Shown one piece after another: positions 53,898 to 63,293 of a stretch of 64,000 nt of DNA. The DNA is from Humisphaera borealis (lineage in GTDB: Bacteria > Planctomycetota > Phycisphaerae > Tepidisphaerales > Tepidisphaeraceae). Both the position numbers and the translations under genes were made by a program. The notes below the pieces were generated by a model. It was not told the origin of the DNA and made no database searches. It saw only the letters and a program-made list of their open reading frames with translations. The stretch lies in assembly GCF_015169395.1 (NCBI RefSeq), contig NZ_CP063458.1:6386001-6450000 (forward strand), written 5' to 3'. The stretch's first letter is position 1, and every line of letters begins with the position of its first letter.

Positions 53898-54716
53898 TCA
53901 CTTCATGAAAAACTTCTTGAGCGAGTACACGGTCGCCTGCCGCTGAACCGCGGCGATGCTTTCCAGCAGGGGGATTTCCTTCGGGCACACTTCGGCGCAG
54001 TTCCCGGCCTTGCCGCAATCACCGACGCCGCCTTCGCCCATCAGTGCTTCGAGGCGTTCTTCCTTCAGCGCCTTGCCGGTCGGGTGCTCGTTGAAGAGCC
54101 GGGCCTGGCTGATCACCGCCGCACCGACGAAGTGATTGCTGGGCGTGTATTGCGGGCAGGCCTCCAGGCAGCAGCCGCAACTCATGCAGCGGCTCAGCGG
54201 ATAGGCCGTCTCCTGCGACTTCTGCGAAACCGCCGGCCCTTTGCCCAGATCGTAGGTGCCGTCGATCGGCACCCAGGCCTTCACGCGCTTCAGATCGTTA
54301 AACAGCCGCGACCGATCGACGAACAGGTCGCGAATGAGGGGGAACTTGCCCATCGGCTCGAGCGTGATCGGCTGGCCGGGTTCGCCCACCCGATCCACCA
54401 GCGCCGAACAGGCCTGACGAGCCTTGCCGTTGATGACCATCGTGCAGGCACCACACACTTCTTCAAGGCAACCACTGTCCCACACGGGGGTAGTGGTCTC
54501 TTTACCGGCCGTGGTCTGCGGGTTGGCCGCGATGTACTGCAGGCATGAGATGATGTTCATCTGCGGCCGATGCGGCACTGAGAACTCCTCCCAGCGCTGC
54601 GTGCCAGGCTTGTCGGGGGCGTCCTGTCGTCGGATGCGAATCGTCACCATCCGATCGCTTGCAGTCCTGCCGTTGGCGGGGGAAGTCATTGTCGATTTGG
54701 ATTCAGTGGCGTTCAT
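53898..54716 (-). CDS. sdhB: Succinate dehydrogenase/fumarate reductase iron-sulfur subunit
   Basis: 272 residues carrying electrons from the flavoprotein to the membrane subunit. The 2Fe-2S site is in WDSGCLEEVCGACTMVINGK with ARQAC; the 4Fe-4S and 3Fe-4S ligands lie in RCMSCGCCLEACPQYTP and GDCGKAGNCAEVCPKEIPLL. The usual CxxCGxC pattern of the N-terminal ferredoxin is slightly varied but complete. The first ~20 residues (MNATESKSTMTSPANGR) are extra, and an internal ATG at 54689 is possible. No sdhA or sdhC is adjacent on either side. Confidence 0.94.
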   Translation of the reverse strand: MNATESKSTMTSPANGRTASDRMVTIRIRRQDAPDKPGTQRWEEFSVPHRPQMNIISCLQYIAANPQTTAGKETTTPVWDSGCLEEVCGACTMVINGKARQACSALVDRVGEPGQPITLEPMGKFPLIRDLFVDRSRLFNDLKRVKAWVPIDGTYDLGKGPAVSQKSQETAYPLSRCMSCGCCLEACPQYTPSNHFVGAAVISQARLFNEHPTGKALKEERLEALMGEGGVGDCGKAGNCAEVCPKEIPLLESIAAVQRQATVYSLKKFFMK

Positions 54717-54797
54717 CGTGATCTATCGTAGAAGCGCGGGCGGAGGCGTACAAGCGGGCACGTCACAGGCACCGAGCTGTCACCAGAATTGAAGGCC

Positions 54798-54843
54798 CTG
54801 AAAACACGACAGGCGACGCCGGTGGTCGGCGACGCCCGTCGTG
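54798..54843 (-). terminator. Terminator of the pilM-like operon
   Basis: On the minus strand a 16-bp stem with two mismatches (54843-54828 with 54820-54805) and a 7-nt loop runs into TTTTC (from the AAAA at 54801-54804). It lies just past the last gene of the operon at 54882. Confidence 0.75.
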
Positions 54844-54881
54844 GAAGGACGCGTCGGTGATGCGTTGCCTTCCCTTGGAAC

Positions 54882-56768
54882 TTACGAGTCGGGTGTAAAG
54901 CCCCGGCCCGGCGGTGGACGGCGGGGTGGAGTGCCCGGGGGGACACCCGGAGCGCCCGGTGGCGGAACACCTTCCAGGCTCGGGCCGACGGCAGGCGTTT
55001 CGGGAATCCCGGCCCGTTCGCGATGCTTGGGATCGTCCAGGTCGGTTTGCAGGTCGCGTCGCTGGATCTGGCCGTTGATATCGGTCAGCACCACCTCGTA
55101 CTTGTTGTCCTTGCTCTTGCGGATGTCCACCAGCGACCACCCGCTGTTGCCGTCGCCCTTGGCGATCTGATCGCCCGGTGCGACCTTCACCTTTTCCTGC
55201 TTCCAACCGGCGGCGGCGGCGACGAAGACATCAAACTCTGCATCCTCGACAACGCCACGGTTCTCGTTGACCTTGTTCACCCAGAACTCGACCCGAGCCG
55301 CAACGGTGAACTCTTTCGACCAGTCCGAGTAGTCGCTCACGAGCGCCAGCTTGTTGGCATACTCGGGCTTGACCCGTTCCATCAGGAACAGGGGATTCCG
55401 GAGCAGGTACTTCACCCGGTACTGGTAGGTCTTGCCGGGCTGTACGGTGATGTCATGGGCGTAGATCACCGCCTTGAAGTCCGGCAGGGCCTGTCCCACC
55501 GCCTGCTGCACCAGGAGATCGGGGTTGAAGACGCCTTCCGGATCGCCCGCGCCGGGCACGCCGCTGGCGTCGCCGGGTGCGGTGCCGAAACCCGGAACCG
55601 GCGTGCTGCCGTCGTCACGCGTGAAACCCGGCTGCGGAACGGCCGGTGCGAAGCCGCGGTCGCTCGGTTGACCGAATGCCGGGCCCGACATCGCAAACAT
55701 CATCGGATAAGGGCGGCCCCGCGCGGGCAGCAGGGCGGCCGGACCACGCGGCCCGACCGGCGGCGGCATACGCGGCACAAACCCCGGCACGGCACCGGGA
55801 GCAGGAACGCCCGGCAAACCTGGCGCGCCCGGCACAGGAACCGCACCCGGATCATTCTGATTCACCTTTGCCGGCGGCGGCGTACCCGGGGCGTACCACG
55901 GATCACCCGCCACCACCTGGGGGAACGGCGGCTGAACCAGCATCACCACGTTTTGCGCCGCCCAGGACATGAACTCGGCCTTCACCGGCCTGGTGGCGTT
56001 GTCGGCCGGTAGCGACTTCAACTGTGGAAGGTACTCGGGGAGCGCGGCGATCCGAGTCTCCGGGCCCCACTTGCCATCCAACTGCTTTTCCTGACGGTAG
56101 AGTTCAACACCCAGAAACGCCGACTTGAACTCGGCAGGATTCTGCGGATCAAGTTTTGCCGCTTTCAACGCAGCCGTGAGCTGCGCCATGCTCAGTTCGA
56201 ACTTACCTGTCCACCAGCCGAACTCCTGCTGGATCATCTGCGTCGCGACGCCGCCGGCAGGATTGAACGGCACAGCGGCCGGCACGCCCGCGCCGGGCGG
56301 CACACCCGGAGCCCCCGGGACAGCGGCCGGCGGCGGCTGCCACTTGGCCCATTGATAGAGGCCCCAGCCGTTGCTCATGTCGGTATACATCGCCTTGGGC
56401 AGCGTCGGGATCGTTGCGTCCTCGGCAACGGTCTTGACCGGCCCCTGCTCCGGGCCTTTCCTGCCTCCCAGATCCGGGACAGGCACCGGGCGATTGATTT
56501 CGGAGAGCAGGGCGGCCGCGACCGGTGTGATCTGCCCCGGTTTCGGTGCGCCGTTCTTGCTCGCCATCGCATCGACCAATGCCCCCAAGTCCGGGCTCTT
56601 TTTGATGGCCGGATCGACTGCACTGGGCGCAAGTTGCTCGGTCCCCAGTGGGACAGACACCGGCGACTTGACGGCATAGCTATAGCCCATCAGCGCCATG
56701 AAGAGTGCCCCGATACCCAGGGCGATCCACTCCACGTACTTTTCGAGAATCGGAAGAATCTTGTCCAT
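54882..56768 (-). CDS. Large single-span protein in the PilP position, Gly/Pro-rich
   Basis: 628 residues. One N-terminal helix (YVEWIALGIGALFMALMGYS) is followed by ~120 residues, a Gly/Pro/Ala-rich segment (PGAPGVPPGAGVPAAVPFNP), a globular part (WGLYQWAKWQ, FELSMAQLTAALKAA), another Gly/Pro-rich stretch, and a beta-rich domain (DITVQPGKTYQYRVKYLLRN, FTVAARVEFWVNKVNENRGV). It ends GRGFTPDS. The motif GFTRDDGS also occurs mid-protein; similar GFT-Asp motifs are in the PilM-like protein. It is the last gene of a three-gene operon and likely plays the PilP/GspC-like linking role, though no direct homology is evident. Confidence 0.75.
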   Translation of the reverse strand: MDKILPILEKYVEWIALGIGALFMALMGYSYAVKSPVSVPLGTEQLAPSAVDPAIKKSPDLGALVDAMASKNGAPKPGQITPVAAALLSEINRPVPVPDLGGRKGPEQGPVKTVAEDATIPTLPKAMYTDMSNGWGLYQWAKWQPPPAAVPGAPGVPPGAGVPAAVPFNPAGGVATQMIQQEFGWWTGKFELSMAQLTAALKAAKLDPQNPAEFKSAFLGVELYRQEKQLDGKWGPETRIAALPEYLPQLKSLPADNATRPVKAEFMSWAAQNVVMLVQPPFPQVVAGDPWYAPGTPPPAKVNQNDPGAVPVPGAPGLPGVPAPGAVPGFVPRMPPPVGPRGPAALLPARGRPYPMMFAMSGPAFGQPSDRGFAPAVPQPGFTRDDGSTPVPGFGTAPGDASGVPGAGDPEGVFNPDLLVQQAVGQALPDFKAVIYAHDITVQPGKTYQYRVKYLLRNPLFLMERVKPEYANKLALVSDYSDWSKEFTVAARVEFWVNKVNENRGVVEDAEFDVFVAAAAGWKQEKVKVAPGDQIAKGDGNSGWSLVDIRKSKDNKYEVVLTDINGQIQRRDLQTDLDDPKHRERAGIPETPAVGPSLEGVPPPGAPGVPPGTPPRRPPPGRGFTPDS

Positions 56769-56845
56769 GAAACACCTCGATCCGCAGACGGACGATCCTG
56801 TTCTTCAACGCGCCTCAGCGCCGACCGCGACACCCCCGACGAACA

Positions 56846-58210
56846 CTACTGCTGAACAACCGCATCAGGCTGCGGAGCCGGGACCGCAGCCGGCGGCGGA
56901 GCCACCCTCAGCATGGTGCGAACCGACTGCGGCATCGGGCCGTTGTTGTATGCCGTCCATTCCCGCAGGAACAGCGACTCACACTTCACCCGCAGTTCCA
57001 CCACCGGCCTCGACCCGTAGTCGTAACCCTGGCTTACCGCATCGTCCAGATCGATATTCTGCATATCGGTATCAAGAACGGCGATGAACCTGCCGAACTG
57101 CAGTTGCTCCAGGAAGTCCTTGATGTACTGGCGATCGACGACGACCACCAGTTCGAACTGCACCACGTCGTAAAGCGGGTTGCAGACCCGGCCGGTCGGC
57201 GACAGCGCAAAATCCTTGCCCACCGCGGCCGGTGCGGCACCGGCGTCCGCGGGAGCCTCGCCGCCATCCGAACTCGGTGCGGCCGCCACGGCCGGCGCGG
57301 CGGCGAGTCCGCCGGGCACGACATACATCGACGAGTCCTGCCGAACGTCCACCGCCACCAGGTGCTTCACCACCGACGCCGGGATGTTGGTCGACCTGGC
57401 GTTCATGCGGGCGATCGCGGCGCAGACGTCCTGCTGAACCCACAATGACATCTGGGCGAACCAGATATCCTCCGCCGCCGGGGCTGTCCTGCCCGCCAGA
57501 TCGAGTCGCGGCGAAATCGCCAGCGCGTTCGGCTCAAGGTAAACCTTAAAGCTCATCGCCCGCTTGCGTCGGAACTCTTCCTCGAACTTCGCCGTCGCCC
57601 GCAGGAACTCGCTGACCACTTCTTTCTGATTCACGGGCACGCCATTGACCATGATCAGCTTCGGGAAATGCTCGTCCTTCCAGAGCTTGTTCTTGGCGTC
57701 GAGGATCTCGGCGTCGGTGGGGGGGACGGCCGACTGAAGGATGTCGTCGGCGAGATTGACGACCGGGTTCTTGGTGTCGAACGTTTTGGGCTTGCCGCCC
57801 GGCTTCAGCACCAGGTTGTACTGCTCGCGGAACTCGTACTTCCGCGGGTCGGTCGGCATCGGGAGCGATTCCGGGACGATCAGGTTGTAGGGTTGGCGGT
57901 TGATGCGGACGGCCTGCTCGACCAGGCCCTTGGCCTGGGCGGCCAACTGGTTGACCAGGCCTTCGGCATCCTTGATCGCCTTCTCGTTGGGGAAGCGCTC
58001 AAGCTTGACCGGTGGCGCGTCGCTGATGGTGGGCATCACGTACTCGGCCGACCGAAGGTTCTTCAGTTCGGCCTGCTTGGCAGCGCGTGCCTTGCCCTTG
58101 GTTTCCAGGTCGGAAAAGCCGCCGGACGTGACGACGAAGTGAAAGATGATCGCCGCCAGCGCCACCACGCCGCAGATGATGCTCAGGATGTTTTTCTTGA
58201 CCAGTTCCAT
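56846..58210 (-). CDS. PilO-like protein
   Basis: 454 residues from the ATG at 58210 (an upstream TTG is rejected). The N-terminal helix is NILSIICGVVALAAIIFHFV, followed by a charged helical region (KGKARAAKQAELKNLRSAEY) as in PilO, where it forms a coiled coil. Later parts include EEFRRKRAMSFKVYLEPNAL and a C-terminal ferredoxin-like half (PLYDVVQFELVVVVDRQYIK, DFLEQLQFGRFIAVLDTDMQ) that matches the second half of PilO. The length (PilO is about 200 residues) shows insertions, including an Ala/Pro-rich linker. Identity is based on topology, the C-terminal part and its place after the PilM-like gene. Confidence 0.78.
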   Translation of the reverse strand: MELVKKNILSIICGVVALAAIIFHFVVTSGGFSDLETKGKARAAKQAELKNLRSAEYVMPTISDAPPVKLERFPNEKAIKDAEGLVNQLAAQAKGLVEQAVRINRQPYNLIVPESLPMPTDPRKYEFREQYNLVLKPGGKPKTFDTKNPVVNLADDILQSAVPPTDAEILDAKNKLWKDEHFPKLIMVNGVPVNQKEVVSEFLRATAKFEEEFRRKRAMSFKVYLEPNALAISPRLDLAGRTAPAAEDIWFAQMSLWVQQDVCAAIARMNARSTNIPASVVKHLVAVDVRQDSSMYVVPGGLAAAPAVAAAPSSDGGEAPADAGAAPAAVGKDFALSPTGRVCNPLYDVVQFELVVVVDRQYIKDFLEQLQFGRFIAVLDTDMQNIDLDDAVSQGYDYGSRPVVELRVKCESLFLREWTAYNNGPMPQSVRTMLRVAPPPAAVPAPQPDAVVQQ

Positions 58211-58303
58211 GGATTGCCTGTCCAAACGATTGTGATCTTAGAACCCTCGAAGGCCCGCCGGGGTCGAGGGAACGACTCCGGCCATTGCGGCTACGACAGT
58301 TGA

Positions 58304-60682
58304 CTACTGAGGTTGATCGCCGGACGAACCGTCGGCGGGAGCCTCGGCGGCCGGGGCGGCGGGAACTGCCGCGTGTGGATCGAGCACGACGGCAATCAGC
58401 ACCGTCAGCTCCCAGTCGTCCTGCAGCGACTCCTTGGTGACAGGGTCGACCAGTAGCGCGTTGGCCGCGGCCTGTTGAGCGGCTACGTCCTGGGCAGTCG
58501 AACCGGTGCCACCGGGAAGACCCGGAAGCCCCACGCCGCCCGGCAGTCCCGGCACGCCGGGTACGCCCGGAACACCGCCGCCGTCATCGGGCGTGAACCC
58601 ACGCAGATCCAGGCGACCGGCACCGCCGGCACCACCGCCGATATCCAGCGACTGCGGCTGCTGGGCCAACTCGCGGGCCTGCGCGGCCTGGGCCTTGGCG
58701 ATCAAGGCCTGCTTGCGGGCTTCATCGTACTTCAACTGTTGTGCGGAGGAGATCGAAACGCGGGCCACGCTGTAAGAGATATGCGGCAGCGGGCCGGTGA
58801 GCCCCTGCGCGGCGAGCTGGGCCTTGGCCTGCTCGTAGATCTTGGTTCGCGTCGATTCCTGGTCGAGGAATGCCTTGACCACGGTGTCTTCGATGAACTT
58901 GGTGCCGCCAACATTGGGCGTCGTCAGGTGCAGCGTCAGCAGGTAGCCCCGTTTCTGGCCGGGGGCACTGGCGTCGCCACTGGCGACCGGACCCACCGAG
59001 CTGCCACCCGGACTGAACGGCACCGGGCTGCCGGCATCGTCGCGGGTAAATCCTCCCGGGGCGGCGGCACCAGGGACCACACCTGGAGCCGCACCTGCAC
59101 CGATACCGGGCCGGCGGGATCGCAGTCCTGCCATTGCCATCGGATCGCGCTTGCCGGCCCGCTCATTGAAGGAGGTCGCCGGCAGCAGGTAACGTCCGTC
59201 CGGGCCCTTCTCGACCAGTTGGGCCATCGCCGGGACGTACTCGACTTCCATGTCTTCGAGCCGGACCTCTTTGCGTTGCCCACGCGGCGGGGCATTGGCC
59301 GGGCGGGTGGCCGGGGGCATGGGCACGGCCGCGTCCACTTCGGCAATCAGTTTCGGCCACACGTCGCGGCTTTCCGACAGGCTGGTCATTTCCTTGATCT
59401 TGGCCCGGTCCGCCTCACCGCGGCCGGAGACCTCTTTAAACCGTCCCGCGACACCCGTCGCTTCGGCGAGCACGCGGTCGATCTCCCCGCGGGTCGATTC
59501 CTGTTCGTTGAACGCCGACTTCTCCATCTGGTACGTGCCGAACGCGATGCCGGAGCCGACAACGAACGCGGCTGCCGTCGCCGCAAACCACTTGGTCTTC
59601 TCCTGCCACATCCGCTCCTTCTGGATCGCGGCCGGCAGCAGCGAACTGGTGATCTTCGCGTCGCCCAGCGCCTGCAACGCCAGGCCGTAGGCGCTGGCTG
59701 ACGAGAGGGCATTCTCGCTGAGCGCGGCGGCGATCTTGGGATCGCTCGGCGGTTCAAGGCCGATGCCATCGAGCTTGTGCAGTTCCAAGCCGAGATTCTG
59801 CTGAAGGTACTTCTGCAACCCCGGCAGCTTGAACGTGCCGCCGAGCACGATGACCCGGGCAATGCGCGAATCGCGATGGGTCGAAGAGTAGAACCCGATC
59901 GACCGCTGGATTTCGGACACCAGGTCGGCGAACACCGGCCGCATCGCCTGGAGAATCCGCCGCCCGTGCGGGCTCGTGGCGGTGGTGCGCTTGAGCTCTT
60001 CGGCCCGCTCGAACCGGAGCTTGAAATCCCGGACCAGGGCATCGGTGAAGTGATTCCCGCCGATCGGGATGCTGCGCATCCAGACCGACTCTCCTTCGGC
60101 GATGAGCAGGTCGGCGTTTTCGGCGCCGAGGTCGATGATCATCGTCGTCCCCTTGATCTTGTCGTCGTACGCCAGCGCGTTGTAGACGGCCAAGGGGTTC
60201 ATCTGGACGACCTGCACGTTCACGCCCGACGCGGTGAAGTACGCCAGGTGCTGGTTCACCAGTTCCTTGCGCATCGCGAAGATGCCGACTTCGATGTCGG
60301 GGCTGGCTTCGTCGCGGAAGAGCTGGTAGCTCCACTCGACTTCATCGAGCGGGAACGGGATCTGCTGGATGGCTTCGAACTTGACGATCTGCGGGATCTG
60401 CTTTTCTTCGACCGGCGGCAGCTTGATGAACCGTGCGAAGCTCGATTGGCCGCTTACACCGACCGCAGCGGGAAGCCCCTTCAGGTTGTGCTTGCCCTGG
60501 AACAGCGCCAGTGCCGTCTGGATCAGCGTTTCGCGATTGTCGCCGGCATTGGACAGCAGGTTTTCATGCTCGATGACGTCGTAGTCATCGATCTTGACCC
60601 CGGTGGCGGTGCGTACGAGCTTGACCGCCTTGAGCGCGCGGTTGCCGATATCGATACCCCAGGCGACGCGGGGAGTGGCCAT
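58304..60682 (-). CDS. pilM: PilM-PilN fusion protein
   Basis: 792 residues; PilM alone is about 350. Residues ~1-350 are an actin-like PilM/GspL cytoplasmic domain: VAWGIDIGNRALKAVKLVRT, TTMIIDLGAENADLLIAEGE, VIVLGGTFKLPGLQKYLQQN. A membrane helix at ~365-385 (WFAATAAAFVVGSGIAFGTY) and a helical stretch (FNEQESTRGEIDRVLAEATG) then follow the PilN pattern. The ~400-residue periplasmic part includes a ferredoxin-like region and Gly/Pro-rich segments with GFTRDDAGS and GFTPDDGGG. In standard systems PilM and PilN are separate and bind through the PilN N-terminus. It opens the operon. Confidence 0.9.
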   Translation of the reverse strand: MATPRVAWGIDIGNRALKAVKLVRTATGVKIDDYDVIEHENLLSNAGDNRETLIQTALALFQGKHNLKGLPAAVGVSGQSSFARFIKLPPVEEKQIPQIVKFEAIQQIPFPLDEVEWSYQLFRDEASPDIEVGIFAMRKELVNQHLAYFTASGVNVQVVQMNPLAVYNALAYDDKIKGTTMIIDLGAENADLLIAEGESVWMRSIPIGGNHFTDALVRDFKLRFERAEELKRTTATSPHGRRILQAMRPVFADLVSEIQRSIGFYSSTHRDSRIARVIVLGGTFKLPGLQKYLQQNLGLELHKLDGIGLEPPSDPKIAAALSENALSSASAYGLALQALGDAKITSSLLPAAIQKERMWQEKTKWFAATAAAFVVGSGIAFGTYQMEKSAFNEQESTRGEIDRVLAEATGVAGRFKEVSGRGEADRAKIKEMTSLSESRDVWPKLIAEVDAAVPMPPATRPANAPPRGQRKEVRLEDMEVEYVPAMAQLVEKGPDGRYLLPATSFNERAGKRDPMAMAGLRSRRPGIGAGAAPGVVPGAAAPGGFTRDDAGSPVPFSPGGSSVGPVASGDASAPGQKRGYLLTLHLTTPNVGGTKFIEDTVVKAFLDQESTRTKIYEQAKAQLAAQGLTGPLPHISYSVARVSISSAQQLKYDEARKQALIAKAQAAQARELAQQPQSLDIGGGAGGAGRLDLRGFTPDDGGGVPGVPGVPGLPGGVGLPGLPGGTGSTAQDVAAQQAAANALLVDPVTKESLQDDWELTVLIAVVLDPHAAVPAAPAAEAPADGSSGDQPQ

Positions 60683-61085
60683 AAAAACTCCGAGGTGAGC
60701 CGAGCCCGTGCCGCACTCATCAGAGTAGCGGAACCGAGGGCCCGGCGTTCACAACTGATCCAACTGTTCGTTCGACACTCGATGGCGATCCGCATCCAGC
60801 AGTGCGGCCGATGGGAGGCAGGATTCCTCTCTCGCGAGTCGTCCTCGCATTGGGCGCTTCGGTCGCGACCAACTCCTCATCACGCCCGCTCCGACGGCCG
60901 AAAAAACACCCGGCCGGTCAGATCGCCAGCGTCATGTTTACCCTCAAACCGTTCGCGGCTCAATGTTTCCTGCAAGTATCTGCCTAGCGCGGAACTTAAC
61001 ACATCGCCTTGGCGACGCGTGCCGCTTATAGTCTTTCGCCCGGCACTGCCCTGCGGTTCGCCCTACTTGTCCCGAATTCGCTCCA
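60683..61085. other. 403-nt gap between divergent pilM and mtaB genes
   Basis: No gene. Promoters for both should be here, but none is clear; a TTATAGT at about 61025-61031 lacks a well-spaced -35. Four consecutive lines of sequence show no inverted repeat, making this one of the few large gaps without a repeat. Confidence 0.45.
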
Positions 61086-62807
61086 ATGGCTCCTCGGACC
61101 TTTTCCATCCAGACGCTCGGTTGCCGCGTCAACCAGTACGAGGCGGAACAACTCGCCCAGTTGCTCCGCGATCGCGGCCTGGTTTCCGCCGGCGACGCCC
61201 CGGCCGACCTTCGCCTGGTCCATACGTGCAGCGTGACCATCCAGGCCGCCGGCAAAAGCCGGCAAACCGCCCGGCGATCGACGCTCAGCTTGCCTGTCTT
61301 AACAGGCACGTCGGAACCCGAACCGACGGAGCAGGCCAACCAACCCGCGGCGACAGGCCAGACGGCCCGCGTCATCCTGACCGGATGCTGGGCGACCAGC
61401 GATCCCGCCGCCGCACGGGCAATCCCCGGCGTAGACGCCGTCATCACTCATCACGACGACGTCGCCTCGGAGATCGATCGGCTGCTGAGTGCCTGGGCGT
61501 CACCCGCTGACGAATCTCATTCGGTCAATCCAACCATCGGGCATGGGGCAAACGTCGGCGGGGATCAGATCGACGGACTCCGGGATGACCAAAACAACTC
61601 GACCTACCCTCGTCCGGACACTTCGGCACTTCCGCAACAACTGGCCGAATCGGAAGGAAACCAGAAGTCGTTCAATAGACCGACTGTGAGTGTGACAGTC
61701 AACGGGAAAATCGACCGCCGACCGACCCGCCGTGCAGGCTTTGCGTCATTGCCCCTGCTCGGCCAGCACCAGACCGGCCGACAGCGTGCACTCCTGAAGA
61801 TCCAGGACGGCTGCGACGCCCACTGCACCTACTGCATCATTCCCCAGCTTCGACCGACGCTCTGGAGCAAGCCGATCGACGACACCGTCGAAGAAGCCCG
61901 CCGGCTGGTCGATTCGGGCCATGTCGAACTCGTTCTGACCGGCATTTTCCTGGGCGCTTACGGGCACTCGACGGCGCTGCGCCGTCGACAGAACGTCGCT
62001 ACCCCAGCCGAGGCGACCGCGCACGCGCGGAGTTCAGGGTTCGACGTCGGATCGGGGACCGATGCCAGGTCCGTCCGTTCGCCGCTTGCGAACCTGGTCG
62101 ATGCACTCTGCACGCGCGTGCCCGGATTGCGACGGCTGCGTCTTTCCAGCCTCGAACCCGGCGACCTCGCCGGCGACCTGCTTTCGGCCCTGAAGTCCCA
62201 CGAGCAGGTCGTGCCGCACTTTCATCTGCCGCTGCAAAGCGGCTCGGACCGCCTGCTTCGTAAAATGAACCGGCAATACACGCGATCGGATTTCCTCCGC
62301 ATGGCCGACGAGGTGCGCGAGGCGTTCGACCGGCCGGCGCTGACAACCGATGTGATCGCCGGCTTTCCCGGCGAGGACGACGCCGCGTTTGCCGATACGG
62401 CACAGGTCGTCCGCGACGTGGGCTTTATTCACGTGCATGCGTTCCACTTTTCGCCCCGTCCCCGGACGGCGGCGGCACGTTGGCAGAAGGACTTCATTCG
62501 CGGCCCGGTGGTGGGGGAGCGCATCGAAACCCTCCGCGCGATCGCCGACGAAAACAGCCTGGCGTTCCGGCGGTCGTTCGTCGGAGAGACGGTCGAGTTG
62601 CTCGTCGAACACGACGCCGTAGCATCGCCGAGCGAGACACTGCGCCACGGTCGGTGCGAACGGTACTTCGACGTTTGGTTCGACGACGCAACCGCGCAGC
62701 CGGGTGATTTTGTGCGGGCCTGTGTGGACAGCGTGACGAAGACGCGAACCACTGGCTCCGTGCTGTCGCCTCACCCAGTGCTCAGCGGAGAGCAATCAAC
62801 GCCATGA
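61086..62807 (+). CDS. mtaB: tRNA (t6A37) methylthiotransferase MtaB-like, with insertions
   Basis: Radical SAM methylthiotransferase of the MiaB/MtaB group, expected to make ms2t6A at position 37 of ANN-decoding tRNAs. N-terminal cluster cysteines are in IQTLGCRVNQYEAEQ, LVHTCSVT and LTGCWAT. The radical SAM site is GCDAHCTYCIIP (Cys243, Cys247, Cys250), followed by LVLTGIFLGAYG and FHLPLQSGSDRLLRKMNRQY. The protein has 573 residues against about 430 normally. Extra, low-complexity segments lie around residues 75-100, 135-205 and 285-325. A start at 61086 has no strong Shine-Dalgarno. It overlaps dtd by four bases. Confidence 0.9.
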   Translation: MAPRTFSIQTLGCRVNQYEAEQLAQLLRDRGLVSAGDAPADLRLVHTCSVTIQAAGKSRQTARRSTLSLPVLTGTSEPEPTEQANQPAATGQTARVILTGCWATSDPAAARAIPGVDAVITHHDDVASEIDRLLSAWASPADESHSVNPTIGHGANVGGDQIDGLRDDQNNSTYPRPDTSALPQQLAESEGNQKSFNRPTVSVTVNGKIDRRPTRRAGFASLPLLGQHQTGRQRALLKIQDGCDAHCTYCIIPQLRPTLWSKPIDDTVEEARRLVDSGHVELVLTGIFLGAYGHSTALRRRQNVATPAEATAHARSSGFDVGSGTDARSVRSPLANLVDALCTRVPGLRRLRLSSLEPGDLAGDLLSALKSHEQVVPHFHLPLQSGSDRLLRKMNRQYTRSDFLRMADEVREAFDRPALTTDVIAGFPGEDDAAFADTAQVVRDVGFIHVHAFHFSPRPRTAAARWQKDFIRGPVVGERIETLRAIADENSLAFRRSFVGETVELLVEHDAVASPSETLRHGRCERYFDVWFDDATAQPGDFVRACVDSVTKTRTTGSVLSPHPVLSGEQSTP

Positions 62808-63274
62808 TCTGCATCGTTCAACGCGTTCTCGAAGCGCACGTCTCGGTCGGCCATGAGGTGGTCGGCCGGATCGGCTCCGGTCTGGTTGTCCTGGCCGCGG
62901 TGCAGCGCCGCGACACGGAAGCCGACATCACCTGGACGGCCGGCAAGCTCACGACACTGCGCATCTTCCCGAGTGCCGATGGTCAGAAGAACTTCGACCG
63001 CGACGTGAAGGAGATCGGCGGAGGGATTCTTCTGGTGAGCAATTTCACGGTCGCCGCCGCGACAGCCAAGGGGCGTCGACCCAGCCTCGATAACGCGGCC
63101 GACCCGGCAGCAGGGCGGGTGATGTTCGACAAGCTTCTGGCAGCGGTCGCCGCCACCGGCATCCCCACCGCAACCGGCCGCTTCGGCGCGGACATGGCGG
63201 TTCATCTCGTCAACGACGGACCGGTGACGATGATCGTCGAATCGCCGATTCGGGCGACGGCCCAAGAGACTTAG
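62804..63274 (+). CDS. dtd: D-aminoacyl-tRNA deacylase
   Basis: The 156-residue DTD enzyme hydrolyses D-aminoacyl-tRNAs and Gly-tRNA-Ala. It opens MICIVQRVLEAHVSV and continues GSGLVVLAAVQRRDTEADIT, LRIFPSADGQKNFDRDVKEI and VMFDKLLAAV. The active-site motifs are slightly unusual: SNFTV in place of SQFTL, and NDGPVTMIVESP for the Gly-cisPro loop. Overlaps the mtaB stop by four bases (ATGA). The pairing with a tRNA-modifying gene fits a translation-quality operon. Confidence 0.95.
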   Translation: MICIVQRVLEAHVSVGHEVVGRIGSGLVVLAAVQRRDTEADITWTAGKLTTLRIFPSADGQKNFDRDVKEIGGGILLVSNFTVAAATAKGRRPSLDNAADPAAGRVMFDKLLAAVAATGIPTATGRFGADMAVHLVNDGPVTMIVESPIRATAQET

Positions 63275-63293
63275 GACACGGGGGATAAAATGG

